DNA of 64,000 bases from UBA7672 sp963738625. Its GTDB lineage: Bacteria; Pseudomonadota; Alphaproteobacteria; Caulobacterales; Hyphomonadaceae. How positions within the stretch are numbered: position 1 is the first letter of the stretch; every line of letters begins with the position of its first letter. Of the stretch, positions 8,407 through 16,749 are shown in pieces. The notes under the pieces are model-generated. The model was not told the origin of the DNA and made no database searches. It saw nothing but the letters and a program-made list of their open reading frames with translations. Location of the stretch: contig CAVTXH010000001.1 in NCBI GenBank assembly GCA_963738625.1, positions 124,001 through 188,000 of the forward strand, read 5' to 3'. A program made the position numbers and the translations under genes.

Positions 8407-9008
8407 AGAAGCTTGACGACATTCCCTGCGGCTGGGCGCCCGCACATGACGACCTCTATCGCAGCTATCACGACCTCGAATGGGGCGTGCCTGAACGCGA
8501 CAGCCGCGCGCTGTGGGAGAAGTTCCAGCTCGACGGTTTCCAGGCAGGGCTGTCGTGGATCACCATCCTGCGCAAGCGCGCCGAGATGCGGAACGAATTC
8601 GACGGCTTCGTCCCGGAAAAGATCGTTCGCTGGAGCGAGAAGCGCATCGACAAGGCGCTGAAGAACCCGGGCATCATCCGGAGCCCGATCAAGATCGCCG
8701 CCACGATCAACAACGCGCGTCTTTATCTCGACATGCAGAAGAAGGGCGAGGACTTCGCAGACTACATCTGGGACTTCGTCGACGGCAGGCCGGTGGTGAA
8801 CCAGCTTGAACACTGGAAGAAGGTTCAGGCGAAAACACCGTTGTCGGAAAAGATCGCCAAAGACATGAGCAAGCGCGGCTTCAAGTTCTGCGGTCCGGTC
8901 ATTGTCTACGCGGTGATGCAGGCGATGGGCATGGTCAACGATCACGAAGTGAGATGCCCGCGCCACAAGGAAATCCAGAAGCTGGAAAAGACGAGGGCGC
9001 GGAAATGA
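8403..9008 (+). CDS. tag: DNA-3-methyladenine glycosylase I
   Basis: 201 aa, the standard size. CGWAPAHDDLYRSYHDLEWG at the start and HEVRCPRHKE at the end supply the Cys/His residues of the zinc site typical of TagI. KFQLDGFQAGLSWITILRKR is the conserved lesion-pocket helix. It removes 3-methyladenine from alkylated DNA. Coupled by 4-bp overlaps to ygfZ upstream and a lipoprotein gene downstream. Confidence 0.93.
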   Translation: MKKLDDIPCGWAPAHDDLYRSYHDLEWGVPERDSRALWEKFQLDGFQAGLSWITILRKRAEMRNEFDGFVPEKIVRWSEKRIDKALKNPGIIRSPIKIAATINNARLYLDMQKKGEDFADYIWDFVDGRPVVNQLEHWKKVQAKTPLSEKIAKDMSKRGFKFCGPVIVYAVMQAMGMVNDHEVRCPRHKEIQKLEKTRARK

Positions 9009-9196
9009 ACCTGCGCCCCGCCCTGCTCTTGCCCGTTGCTGTGGCGCTTTCCGGTTGCGTCAACTGGCAGGGGGCCTACGACAGCGCCGCGCGCGCCGAA
9101 TGCCGCGACATCATCGACCAGGACGATCGCCGCGCTTGCTTCGATCGGGTAGACGAGAACGCCAGCCAGCGCCGCGCCGAAAGGCGCAGCGGCTAG
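9005..9196 (+). CDS. Small lipoprotein
   Basis: 63 aa from the ATG at 9005, which overlaps the tag stop. Signal peptide LRPALLLPVAVALSGC with lipobox LSGC (Cys about 18). The mature part is only about 45 residues, charged, with two further Cys (AECRDII and RRACFDRV) spaced to form a disulfide hairpin. No family recognised. A similar Cys-pair small lipoprotein lies at 10866-11096; the two share the pattern of a Cys-x(about 11)-Cys pair in a charged helix but little else. Confidence 0.7.
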   Translation: MNLRPALLLPVAVALSGCVNWQGAYDSAARAECRDIIDQDDRRACFDRVDENASQRRAERRSG

Positions 9197-9197
9197 C

Positions 9198-10121
9198 TCA
9201 ATACCCGCCCTTTAGCTCAGGCTGGGCGAAGTGTCTCTTCACCTCGCGCCGGTGGCCCGCATACTGCGCCTGCCAGAAGAAGCGATATCCAAGGGCGACG
9301 GCGATGCCTGGAACGTTGGCGCCGACCACGAGCAGCAAGGCGACCGCCAGAAGCAGGCTCCACGCGCCGAACCAGCCCAGCCAGCCCAGCGCGCCATTTT
9401 CCTTCCGCCAGTAGGGAAACTGGAACTGGCTGCGCAGCAGCCCGTATCGCCCGGGATCGCTGAGCAGGTAGAGCGAAATCGCATCCTCGTCATTGGCGTT
9501 GTGACGAAGCACTGTCGACAGGAGGTCGCGCGCCCGGTCGAGCTGGCCGCGCGCAAGCGCCACGCGAGCGAGAGTGGCGAGAACGTAGTCGTCATCCATG
9601 TCCAGCCGCAGCGCTTCCTTTGCCGCTGGCTCGGCCGCCTTGCCGCCTTTCATCTGCAGCAGGACCAGCGCCTGCTGCGCGGCGAGGATCGCATAGCCGG
9701 GCGCGATGGTGCGACCTTGCTCGACCGCTTTCAAAGCCGCCCGGTAGTCCTTCCGGTCGTAATGGATAAGCGCAAGCATGTGATAGCCCACCGGCTCTTC
9801 GGGCTCGAGCTGCACCGCGCGTCTTGCGAACGCCAACGCCTCCGACCGGTTGCGCCTGCGCCTATGCGCCTCAGCCTTCAATCGGTGCGCCGAGGCCAGT
9901 TCCGGGGCAAGGCGCAGCAGCTCGTCAACCTGCTGGCCCGCCTCCCTCAGCTCACCGATATCGAGATGGCTCTGGCAGAGGCCGACCAGCGCCTCGGTAT
10001 TTTCGGGATCGGCCACCAGCGCCGACCTGAACTCGCGAAGCGCGCCGCGTGAGTTGCCGGCCCGCATGAAGGCCCAGCCCGCCGATATCATCTGCCTGGC
10101 ATGCGATGCAGAGGCGTTCAT
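9198..10121 (-). CDS. TPR-repeat membrane protein
   Basis: 307 aa. About five or six tetratricopeptide repeats between residues 5 and 210 (for example AGWAFMRAGNSRGALREF, LALIHYDRKDYRAALKAVEQ and LARVALARGQLDRARDLL). A hydrophobic helix at about 245-275 (WSLLLAVALLLVVGANVPGI) follows, then a short basic tail, so it looks anchored at its C-terminus with the TPR domain in the cytoplasm. Probably a protein-interaction scaffold. Transcribed alone; it ends 1 bp from the opposing small lipoprotein gene. Confidence 0.75.
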   Translation of the reverse strand: MNASASHARQMISAGWAFMRAGNSRGALREFRSALVADPENTEALVGLCQSHLDIGELREAGQQVDELLRLAPELASAHRLKAEAHRRRRNRSEALAFARRAVQLEPEEPVGYHMLALIHYDRKDYRAALKAVEQGRTIAPGYAILAAQQALVLLQMKGGKAAEPAAKEALRLDMDDDYVLATLARVALARGQLDRARDLLSTVLRHNANDEDAISLYLLSDPGRYGLLRSQFQFPYWRKENGALGWLGWFGAWSLLLAVALLLVVGANVPGIAVALGYRFFWQAQYAGHRREVKRHFAQPELKGGY

Positions 10122-10277
10122 TGTCTGCGCCTCTTTCTGGCCGCGCCCCCCGGGGGAATGGCGGCATATTTTGCGGCTGATGGCCCGTCAACGCACGGGC
10201 CCATATGACCGCCCTGAAATCAATTCCAGTATGGCCCGGGCGGGTGCTAGGCTATCGACCGGTAGACAGGGAAGCCG

Positions 10278-10835
10278 ATGTCCGACTTTGCAACAATGAT
10301 GCGCCGCGTGATCACCGGCGACGACGCCAAGGGCGACAGCGTGGTCATCATCGACGGCCCGCCCGCGTCGGCATCGGGAGCGCCTGAGACCGGCGGCCTG
10401 TTCGATATCTGGCATGATGCCGCCGCCGGCGCGCTCGACCCGCAGGATCACAAGGACCTCGGCCCCACGCGCGCCGTGCTGTCGCCAGCCGCCGGCAATG
10501 TGAAGGTCCGCTGGTTCGTCATTCATCCCATGCCCGAAGGCGTTCCGCGCGAGGAGGTCAATTCTCTGGTCCGGCAGCGCTTCGCTTCCTTCGACGCCGA
10601 GCATCACATCACCGACCAGTCGAAACATCCGGCCATGCACAAAACGGAATCGCTTGACGTCATCTGCCTGCTGCAGGGCGATGTCAGCCTCGTGCTCGAC
10701 AATTCGAAGACCCGCATCAAGCCCGGCCAGATCGTCATCCAGCGCGGAACCAGCCATGGCTGGGAAGCGCATGGCGGCCCTGCCCTGCTTCTCGCCGTTT
10801 TGATCGACCGTCCGCTTGCGGCCGGCGCGCACTAG
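10278..10835 (+). CDS. Cupin-domain protein
   Basis: 185 aa. The C-terminal half is a cupin barrel: PAMHKTESLDVICLLQGDVSLVLD (motif 1 with one His and a Glu) and KPGQIVIQRGTSHGWEA (motif 2 with His). The N-terminal 100 residues are a separate extension. Many such proteins act on small aromatic or oxygenated substrates, and some only bind ligands. No pathway neighbours point to a substrate. It is followed 30 bp later by a small lipoprotein gene on the same strand. Confidence 0.75.
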   Translation: MSDFATMMRRVITGDDAKGDSVVIIDGPPASASGAPETGGLFDIWHDAAAGALDPQDHKDLGPTRAVLSPAAGNVKVRWFVIHPMPEGVPREEVNSLVRQRFASFDAEHHITDQSKHPAMHKTESLDVICLLQGDVSLVLDNSKTRIKPGQIVIQRGTSHGWEAHGGPALLLAVLIDRPLAAGAH

Positions 10836-10865
10836 TCCATTTCAGTGAGTAGAGGAGTACCCGTC

Positions 10866-11096
10866 ATGCAGCGTCTCATCTTGGCCGCGCCATGCATCGC
10901 CCTCGGCCTCTTGGCTGGCGCGTGCGTCGGCAAGCCGACGCAGGATCTCTCGCTCGAACAGGTCTGCCTGCAGCATTTCGAGAACGATCCCGTCGAGCGC
11001 GACCGCTGCCGCCTGTCGGCCCAGAACCGTGGCGGCTCTGTTCCCGATGTCGAGCCGCATCAGCTTCCGTTGCGCACCGGCCAGATCAGCGACTAG
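10866..11096 (+). CDS. Small lipoprotein
   Basis: 76 aa. The ATG at 10866 is supported by AGAGGAG at 10851-10857, 8 nt upstream; a GTG at 10845 lies before this site and is rejected. Lipobox LLAGAC (Cys about 21). The mature chain has a Cys pair (QVCLQHF and DRCRLSA) and no recognised domain. Its last 4 bp overlap the end of the opposing LysE gene. Confidence 0.7.
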   Translation: MQRLILAAPCIALGLLAGACVGKPTQDLSLEQVCLQHFENDPVERDRCRLSAQNRGGSVPDVEPHQLPLRTGQISD

Positions 11097-11719
11097 CGCC
11101 CGGTCGCCGCCCAGGTCGAATAGACCGCGAAGCTCGCCGACGCCGCCATGGTCAGCGCAGCGACGCGGAAGAACCAGTGCGCGAACGTCTTCGACTGGAA
11201 GCGCCTCGCCAGCGCGTCCGCGCCCACGGCGTAGATGATCAGCCCGAACATTTCGGTCAGTGTCACGGTGATGAGGAGGATCGCGACCTGCGTCGCAAGA
11301 CCCTTCTCGGCGTCGATATAGGCCGGCATCAGCCCGCCGAAATAGACCAGCGCGTTTGGGTTCGCGAGCTGCAGCCCAACGCCATGCGCGAAAAGCTTCC
11401 CCTTGGGCGGCGGTTCGCGGCGCAGGAGGTCGACCGGCTCGCCGAACGCCGTCTTCCAGGCGAGGAACAGGATGAAGGCAATGCCCGCGACCTTCAGCAC
11501 CAGAAAAGCCGCCGGAAGCGCGTGCGCCAGGGCGGATGCGCCCGAGGCCGCCAGCGTCACCCAGATCACATTGCCGACGCAGATGCCGATGGCAGGCGCC
11601 ATCGACGCCCAAGAGCCGTAACGGATCGATGACGTGGCCACGAGCATCACCGCCGGGCCGGGCGTCAGCCCGCCGGCGAGGAACATCGTGAAGAAGGCAA
11701 GCCAGACCCCGAACTCCAT
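11093..11719 (-). CDS. LysE/RhtB family amino-acid exporter
   Basis: 208 aa with six hydrophobic helices. The N-terminal FLAGGLTPGPAVMLVATSSIRYG contains the family motif GxxPGP. It exports amino acids or homoserine-lactone-like solutes across the inner membrane; the substrate cannot be assigned. Single gene upstream of the opposing lipoprotein and downstream of ppa, same strand as ppa. Confidence 0.85.
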   Translation of the reverse strand: MEFGVWLAFFTMFLAGGLTPGPAVMLVATSSIRYGSWASMAPAIGICVGNVIWVTLAASGASALAHALPAAFLVLKVAGIAFILFLAWKTAFGEPVDLLRREPPPKGKLFAHGVGLQLANPNALVYFGGLMPAYIDAEKGLATQVAILLITVTLTEMFGLIIYAVGADALARRFQSKTFAHWFFRVAALTMAASASFAVYSTWAATGR

Positions 11720-11751
11720 GGCGCGGGATTTAGCTCAGGGATGGCGGAGTG

Positions 11752-12282
11752 TCAGCCGACCTTGGCGCGCACAACGGATTCACGGATCAGCTCATGCGCG
11801 CGTTCGGGACCGTGCAGGCCTTCGATCTTCACCCACTTGCCGGGCTCGAGATCCTTGTAGTGCTCGAAGAAGTGCACGATGCGCTCGACCACGATATCGG
11901 GCAGGTCCTGGTAGTGTTTGATCTTCTCATAGTAGCGCGTCAGCTTGGGATGCGGCACGGCGAGGATCTTCTCGTCCTGGCCCTTGTCGTCCGTCATCAT
12001 CAGGACGCCGACCGGCACGACGCGGACAACGCAGCCGGGAACCAGCGCGCGGTTGCCCACCACCATCACATCGATCGGATCGCCGTCGAGGCTGAGCGTG
12101 TGGGGGATGAAGCCGTAGTTGCAGGGATAGCGCATCGGCGTGTAGAGGAAGCGGTCGACAAACATCGCGCCCGACGCTTTGTCGATTTCGTACTTGATCG
12201 GCTCGCCGCCCAGCGGAACCTCGACCACGACGTTGACGTCCGACGGCGGATTCGGGCCGGTCGGGATTTTGCTGAGGTCCAT
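11752..12282 (-). CDS. ppa: Inorganic pyrophosphatase (family I)
   Basis: 176 aa. Metal-binding motif DGDPIDVMVVG, plus the YPCNYGFIPHT and KYEIDKASGAMFVDR segments of soluble family I enzymes. Hydrolyses pyrophosphate made in biosynthesis. Cytoplasmic hexamer by family. AGGAGC lies about 6 nt before the ATG on the minus strand. Confidence 0.95.
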   Translation of the reverse strand: MDLSKIPTGPNPPSDVNVVVEVPLGGEPIKYEIDKASGAMFVDRFLYTPMRYPCNYGFIPHTLSLDGDPIDVMVVGNRALVPGCVVRVVPVGVLMMTDDKGQDEKILAVPHPKLTRYYEKIKHYQDLPDIVVERIVHFFEHYKDLEPGKWVKIEGLHGPERAHELIRESVVRAKVG

Positions 12283-12342
12283 AAACTGCTCCTGGGCGAA
12301 GAGCCGGCTGCAATACCGGCGCCTTGCCCAAGCGGCAAGCCC

Positions 12343-12465
12343 TTAAGCGGCAGCAGCCATCACCATCAGCATCGCCTTCACGTCTATCGGCTTCGCCAGC
12401 ACACTCACCGTTCCTGCGCTCTGACGGGAGGCGACCTTGTCGGGCAACACACTCGCCGCGGCGTG
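12343..12465 (-). pseudogene. Receiver-domain (response regulator) C-terminal remnant
   Basis: Read on the minus strand this stretch ends with SVLAKPIDVKAMLMVM and a TAA stop. That is the last strand, the conserved Lys (KPID) and the final helix of a CheY-like receiver. An in-frame TGA at 12466-12468 blocks it upstream, and no receiver N-terminus precedes it. The intact response regulator just upstream (12521-13048) ends similarly (IGKPIDTANLILAVARA), so this may be the tail of a decayed tandem copy. Confidence 0.5.
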
Positions 12466-12520
12466 TCACAAAAGAAGAATTGTTGCTCGCGTTCCCCAAC
12501 TCTTCGAAGAGTGGGGCAGC

Positions 12521-13048
12521 CTAGAGACGGATATAGTCCGATTTACGATTGCGAACCGGCGCACGCGCAACAGCAAGTATCAGGTTCGCCGTGTCTATCG
12601 GCTTGCCTATCGTCGCCGTAATTCCAGAAATTTCGCCGAGCTGACGCCGCGCCATGCCCAGGTTCGCCGTACAGACAATTATCGGCGTCCGCCGGTTGAG
12701 ATGGCCTGCGCGCATCTGCGTTGCGACCATAAGGCCGCTAACCTCTGGCATGACGAGGTCGAGCACGACCACGTCGAAGCGACGCATGTCGAGCCGCCGG
12801 ATCGCCTCCGCGCCTGAGCCACATGTCTCCACATCGTGGCCTACGCTGGAGAGAATGCTGTCGAGGATGTCGAGATGACGGTCATTGTCGTCGACCACCA
12901 GGATGTTCCGCGACGCCGCAACGCAGATCCAGTCGGCAGCCGGCTTGGCGCGATGGGTAGACTCTTGGGCGGGCGCGGCCGAATCTGCCCCTGCTCCGGC
13001 GGATGCGGAGTCGTGCGGGCATCCGAGAGGCGGCGGGGCGGATTGCAT
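12521..13048 (-). CDS. Single-domain response regulator with long N-terminal extension
   Basis: 175 aa. A CheY-like receiver spans residues about 48-165, with acidic pair D53/D54, phospho-acceptor D97 (VVVLDLVMPEVSG), T127 and K149 (GKPID) all present, so phosphotransfer should work. The first 45 residues are low-complexity Ala/Ser/Pro and may be partly an over-long start. There is no output domain, so it probably acts by protein contact, as in the DivK/CpdR class common in this group. No kinase is adjacent. A receiver remnant lies just downstream. Confidence 0.85.
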   Translation of the reverse strand: MQSAPPPLGCPHDSASAGAGADSAAPAQESTHRAKPAADWICVAASRNILVVDDNDRHLDILDSILSSVGHDVETCGSGAEAIRRLDMRRFDVVVLDLVMPEVSGLMVATQMRAGHLNRRTPIIVCTANLGMARRQLGEISGITATIGKPIDTANLILAVARAPVRNRKSDYIRL

Positions 13049-13221
13049 TGCCGCTGCCAGCTAGAGGTCTGGGCCTGATTTCGCCTTGTAGGCGAATCGA
13101 CCCGTAGCCGTGCTTATAGCATCGTTAACCGTTGGACAATGGCGTCGCACGCCGGCTGGACCGTCCCCCCGGCTGACGGGCGACGCAGCGGATGACCCGC
13201 CATTTCTAGTCGCCTGTAGTG

Positions 13222-14448
13222 CTAGCGTTTTTTGTTCTGGCCGAGCAGGCGAAGCCGAAGCGCGTTAAGGCGAATGAAGCCTTCCGCATCCTTCTGGTCG
13301 TAGGCGCCGGCGTCGTCCTCGAACGTGACGTGAGCCGCCGAATAGAGCGAGTAGGGCGAGGCCCTGCCCGTCACGATCACATTGCCCTTGTAGAGCTTGA
13401 GCATGACCGTGCCGGTGACGTTCTCCTGGCTTTTGTCGATCGCCGCCTGCAGCATCTCGCGCTCTGGGGCGAACCAGAAGCCATTGTAGATGAGCTCCGC
13501 ATAGCGCGGCATCAGCTCGTCCTTGAGGTGGCCCGCGCCGCGGTCGAGCGTGATGCTCTCGATCGCACGGTGAGCCTGCAGCAGAATCGTGCCGCCCGGC
13601 GTCTCGTAGACGCCGCGAGACTTCATGCCGACGAACCGGTTCTCGACCAGATCCAGCCTGCCAATGCCGTTGTCGCGGCCTAGGTCGTTGAGCTGGGCCA
13701 GCAGCGTCGCGGGCGACAGCTTCCTGTCATTGATGGAAACCGCATCGCCGCGCTCGAAGCCGATCTCGATGTCGATCACCTTGTCCGGCGCTTCCATCGG
13801 CGAGACGGTGCGCTGGTAGACATAGGGCGGCGGCTCGACGGCCGGATCTTCCAGCACTTTGCCTTCCGATGACGAGTGCAGCAGGTTGGCATCGACCGAG
13901 AACGGCGCCTCGCCGCGCTTGTCCTTGGATACCGGAATCTGATGCTTCTCGGCGAATTCGATGAGGTCGGTGCGCGACTTGAACTCCCACGTCCGCCACG
14001 GCGCGATCACGCGGATCGACGGGTTCAGCGCGTAGGCCGACAACTCGAACCGCACCTGGTCGTTGCCCTTGCCGGTCGCCCCGTGCGCCACGGCGTCGGC
14101 GCCGGTCTTCCTGGCGATGTCGACGAGATATTTCGCGATCAGCGGCCGCGCGATCGACGTGCCGAGCAGGTACTGGCCTTCATAGACCGCGTTCGCCCGG
14201 AACATCGGGAAAACGAAGTCCCTCACGAACTCCTCGCGCAGATCCTCGATGAAGATATTCTCGGGCTTGATGCCCAGCATCTCGGCCTTCTTGCGGGCCG
14301 GCGACAGCTCCTCGCCCTGCCCGAGATCAGCCGTAAAGGTCACGACCTCGCAGCCGTACTCTGTCTGCAGCCATTTCAGGATGATCGAGGTGTCGAGGCC
14401 TCCGGAATAGGCCAGAACGACTTTCTTCGGCGCGGACTTGGCGGCCAT
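13222..14448 (-). CDS. argG: Argininosuccinate synthase
   Basis: 408 aa. The ATG at 14448 follows GGAGAGG at suitable spacing; the open frame extends 30 codons further without a good ribosome-binding site. VVLAYSGGLDTS is the ATP-pyrophosphatase P-loop, and ATGKGNDQVRFEL plus the Asp/citrulline-binding residues are intact. Joins citrulline and aspartate in arginine synthesis. Monocistronic in this window. Confidence 0.96.
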   Translation of the reverse strand: MAAKSAPKKVVLAYSGGLDTSIILKWLQTEYGCEVVTFTADLGQGEELSPARKKAEMLGIKPENIFIEDLREEFVRDFVFPMFRANAVYEGQYLLGTSIARPLIAKYLVDIARKTGADAVAHGATGKGNDQVRFELSAYALNPSIRVIAPWRTWEFKSRTDLIEFAEKHQIPVSKDKRGEAPFSVDANLLHSSSEGKVLEDPAVEPPPYVYQRTVSPMEAPDKVIDIEIGFERGDAVSINDRKLSPATLLAQLNDLGRDNGIGRLDLVENRFVGMKSRGVYETPGGTILLQAHRAIESITLDRGAGHLKDELMPRYAELIYNGFWFAPEREMLQAAIDKSQENVTGTVMLKLYKGNVIVTGRASPYSLYSAAHVTFEDDAGAYDQKDAEGFIRLNALRLRLLGQNKKR

Positions 14449-14616
14449 GGGAAACCTCTCCGAAACGGCCCGGAAATGGGCTGGCGGACGGCTGCGCTTA
14501 TAGCGGCGTGCAGCCTGCCTGCAAGAAGCTCTTAACACGGGTAGCGCCGGCGGCTCTTACGCGCCCGCAACGCTTTATCAGCCTTGTTCCGTCAACCTGC
14601 AGGCAACCAGGGTTGA

Positions 14617-15834
14617 ATGCGCATGCTGCAGCTTTTCCGGACCGGCGACTGGATCACCACGACACGCGCGCGCACCTATGCGGCGATGATCGCCGTCATC
14701 GGCCTTGCAGGCCTCGTCTACAACTGGACGACCGGCGGCCCGCTCACCGACAATCTCGGCCGGCCCATCGGCACCGACTTCGCCGGAATGTGGACAGCGG
14801 GCCGGATGCTGCTGGATGGAAACCCGTACGGCCTGTTCGATCCCGAGCAGCATTTCGCCTTCCAGCGCGCCTACTTCGCCGACCCAGGCATCGACGTCTA
14901 TGGTTGGCACTATCCGCCCTTCTTTCTCGCCATCGCCGCCCTGCTTGCCTCCATGCCGTACCTCGTGGCGCTCGCGGTATGGCAAGTCTCCAGCTTCGCC
15001 TTCTACCTCTCGGCGATGCGCGCCATCGCGCCGCCGAGCAAGGCGCTGATGTTCGTGGCCATCGGCTTCCCCGCCGTGTTCGTCACGGTGGGCCACGGCC
15101 ACAACGCCTTCCTCACAGCCGGGCTTCTGGGTTTCGGCCTCTTCTTCCTCGACCGCCGCCCGCTTCTCGCTGGCGTGCTGATCGGGCTGCTCGCCTACAA
15201 GCCGCAGTTCGGCCTGATCGTTCCCGTCGTCCTCCTGCTGGGCGGCCACTGGCGCGCAACCGCAGCCGCAACCATCACCGTCTTCGCCATGAGCGCGGCG
15301 GTCACGCTCTGGCTCGGGCCTGGCATCTGGGCCGCCTTCCTCGAAGGCGCGGAGTTCACGAAGACAGTGATCCTCGAACAGGGCGTCACCGGCTGGCACA
15401 AGATCCAGTCGACCTTCTCCGCGCTGCGCTCGTTCGGCGCACCGGTCGACGTCGCTTATGCGGGCCAGGCAATGGTTACGCTCGCCGTCATCGCAACGCT
15501 GGCGCTGATCGTTTGGCGCAAGACCGATGCGCGTCTCATTGCGGCGCTCGCCGCCGCCGGCGCCCTGCTCGCGACGCCCTACTGCCTCGACTACGACATG
15601 ACGATCCTCGGCGTCGCCATCGTCTTTGCCGCCGCACACGGCGTCGAGAAGGGCTTTGCGCCGTGGGAGAAGAGCCTGCTCGCGCTCGTGTGGGTCACGC
15701 CGCTCTTCGCTCGCGTGGTCATGCAGTGGACCCACATACCGCTCGGCGTGTTGAGCACGGGCGCGCTGTTCGCCTTCCTGTCTCTGCGCTGCCTTCGTAG
15801 CGAAGCCAAAGCTCCGGCGCCTGCGACGGCGTGA
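14617..15834 (+). CDS. GT87-type (DUF2029) polytopic glycosyltransferase-like membrane protein
   Basis: 405 aa with about 9-11 hydrophobic helices. The first periplasmic loop, GTDFAGMWTAGRMLLDGNPY, and the later HYPPFF and LLAYKPQFGL segments fit the DUF2029/GT87 family of polyprenyl-phosphate-dependent mannosyl- or arabinosyl-type transferases. The Asp in GTDF is the likely catalytic acid by family analogy. The acceptor is unknown and no glycan gene is adjacent; the nearest candidates are the CapD-like and heparinase-like genes about 3-6 kb away. Confidence 0.78.
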   Translation: MRMLQLFRTGDWITTTRARTYAAMIAVIGLAGLVYNWTTGGPLTDNLGRPIGTDFAGMWTAGRMLLDGNPYGLFDPEQHFAFQRAYFADPGIDVYGWHYPPFFLAIAALLASMPYLVALAVWQVSSFAFYLSAMRAIAPPSKALMFVAIGFPAVFVTVGHGHNAFLTAGLLGFGLFFLDRRPLLAGVLIGLLAYKPQFGLIVPVVLLLGGHWRATAAATITVFAMSAAVTLWLGPGIWAAFLEGAEFTKTVILEQGVTGWHKIQSTFSALRSFGAPVDVAYAGQAMVTLAVIATLALIVWRKTDARLIAALAAAGALLATPYCLDYDMTILGVAIVFAAAHGVEKGFAPWEKSLLALVWVTPLFARVVMQWTHIPLGVLSTGALFAFLSLRCLRSEAKAPAPATA

Positions 15835-16002
15835 TCATGGCGGACCTCCACGTGTTTTCGCGGCGGATCAAATTGACGGGCGCGGCAAGTCATGGCCCCC
15901 GGCGGCGCTAGGGCCGTGCATTAATTTGCAGTGCGCCTCTGGCGGCCGATTGGCGCGCCACCATGTCCCCTCGGCTGGGCTGGGGCTCAGAAGGGGACAC
16001 GC

Positions 16003-16644
16003 ATGCACGCATACGTATTGCTCGACCGCTCGGGCTCAATGCAATCGCTCTGGGTCGAGGCGCTCTCCTCGGTCAACGCCTACGCGAAGGAACTTGCCAA
16101 CAAGACAGACGGCGACGCCGTCGACAGCCACGTCACGCTTGCCGTCTTCGACGGCCAGGAAGGCCTTCAATTCGACCTGCTCCGGAAAAAAGTTCCGGCG
16201 CTGCACTGGGAGAATGTGACCGACAAGGAAGCTTCCCCGCGCGGCATGACGCCCCTGCTGGATGCGCTGGGCCGTATGATCGCCCTCGCCGAGACGGACA
16301 ATTCCGATAAAGCGGTCATCGTCGTGATGACTGACGGCCAGGAAAACGCTTCGCGCGAAGTGACCCGCGACGGCGCCAAGGCTGCGATGGAGCGCATCAA
16401 GAAGAAAGGCTGGGACGTCGTCTTCCTCGGCGCCAACTTCGACAACATCTCGGACGCGTCCTCGGTGGGCGTTGGCGGCGCGCAACAGGTCTCCATGGCG
16501 CCCGGCGCGATGAACGCCTCGATGCGCATGATGGCGAAGAAATCGCGCGCTTACTTCGCGCGCGGTGAACAACACGTCTTCGAGGAAGCCGACCGCGAGG
16601 TCGCGCAGGAATCGAAGGTGAAAGGCAACCAGACGAAGAACTGA
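16003..16644 (+). CDS. von Willebrand factor A (VWA) domain protein
   Basis: 213 aa, starting at MHAYVLLDRSGSMQSLW. The MIDAS metal site is complete: DRSGS (DxSxS) near residue 8, the Thr of RGMTP, and MTDGQEN. No signal peptide or membrane helix, so cytoplasmic. The C-terminal tail, rich in Met, Lys and Gln, is likely disordered. Stand-alone VWA proteins often pair with MoxR ATPases; none is present here. Confidence 0.8.
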   Translation: MHAYVLLDRSGSMQSLWVEALSSVNAYAKELANKTDGDAVDSHVTLAVFDGQEGLQFDLLRKKVPALHWENVTDKEASPRGMTPLLDALGRMIALAETDNSDKAVIVVMTDGQENASREVTRDGAKAAMERIKKKGWDVVFLGANFDNISDASSVGVGGAQQVSMAPGAMNASMRMMAKKSRAYFARGEQHVFEEADREVAQESKVKGNQTKN

Positions 16645-16648
16645 CGAT

Positions 16649-16737
16649 GGGGAGTAGGGAATAGGGAGTGGGGAGTACCTTCCCCTCACCGCGACAAGCG
16701 CGGACTCCCATTCCCTACTCCCGATTTCCCTATTCCC
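16649..16737. repeat. G-rich imperfect inverted repeat built from GGGAGTA/GGGAATA heptads
   Basis: The left part repeats GGGGAGTAGGGAATAGGGAG-type heptads on the plus strand. After about 30 bp the right part is the same pattern inverted (ACTCCC, ATTCCC, TACTCCC and TATTCCC units). It lies between convergent genes (VWA and purH), starting 4 bp after the VWA stop, so it could fold as a long hairpin that ends both transcripts. The G-tracts could also form a G-quadruplex. Composition is unlike the neighbouring genes. Confidence 0.65.
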
Positions 16738-16749
16738 AGCGCGCTGCGC

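Noticed and set aside
13076..13098. TTCGCC...GGCGAA hairpin as argG terminator
   Set aside because: Short stem, over 120 bp from the argG stop and no T-run on the relevant strand.
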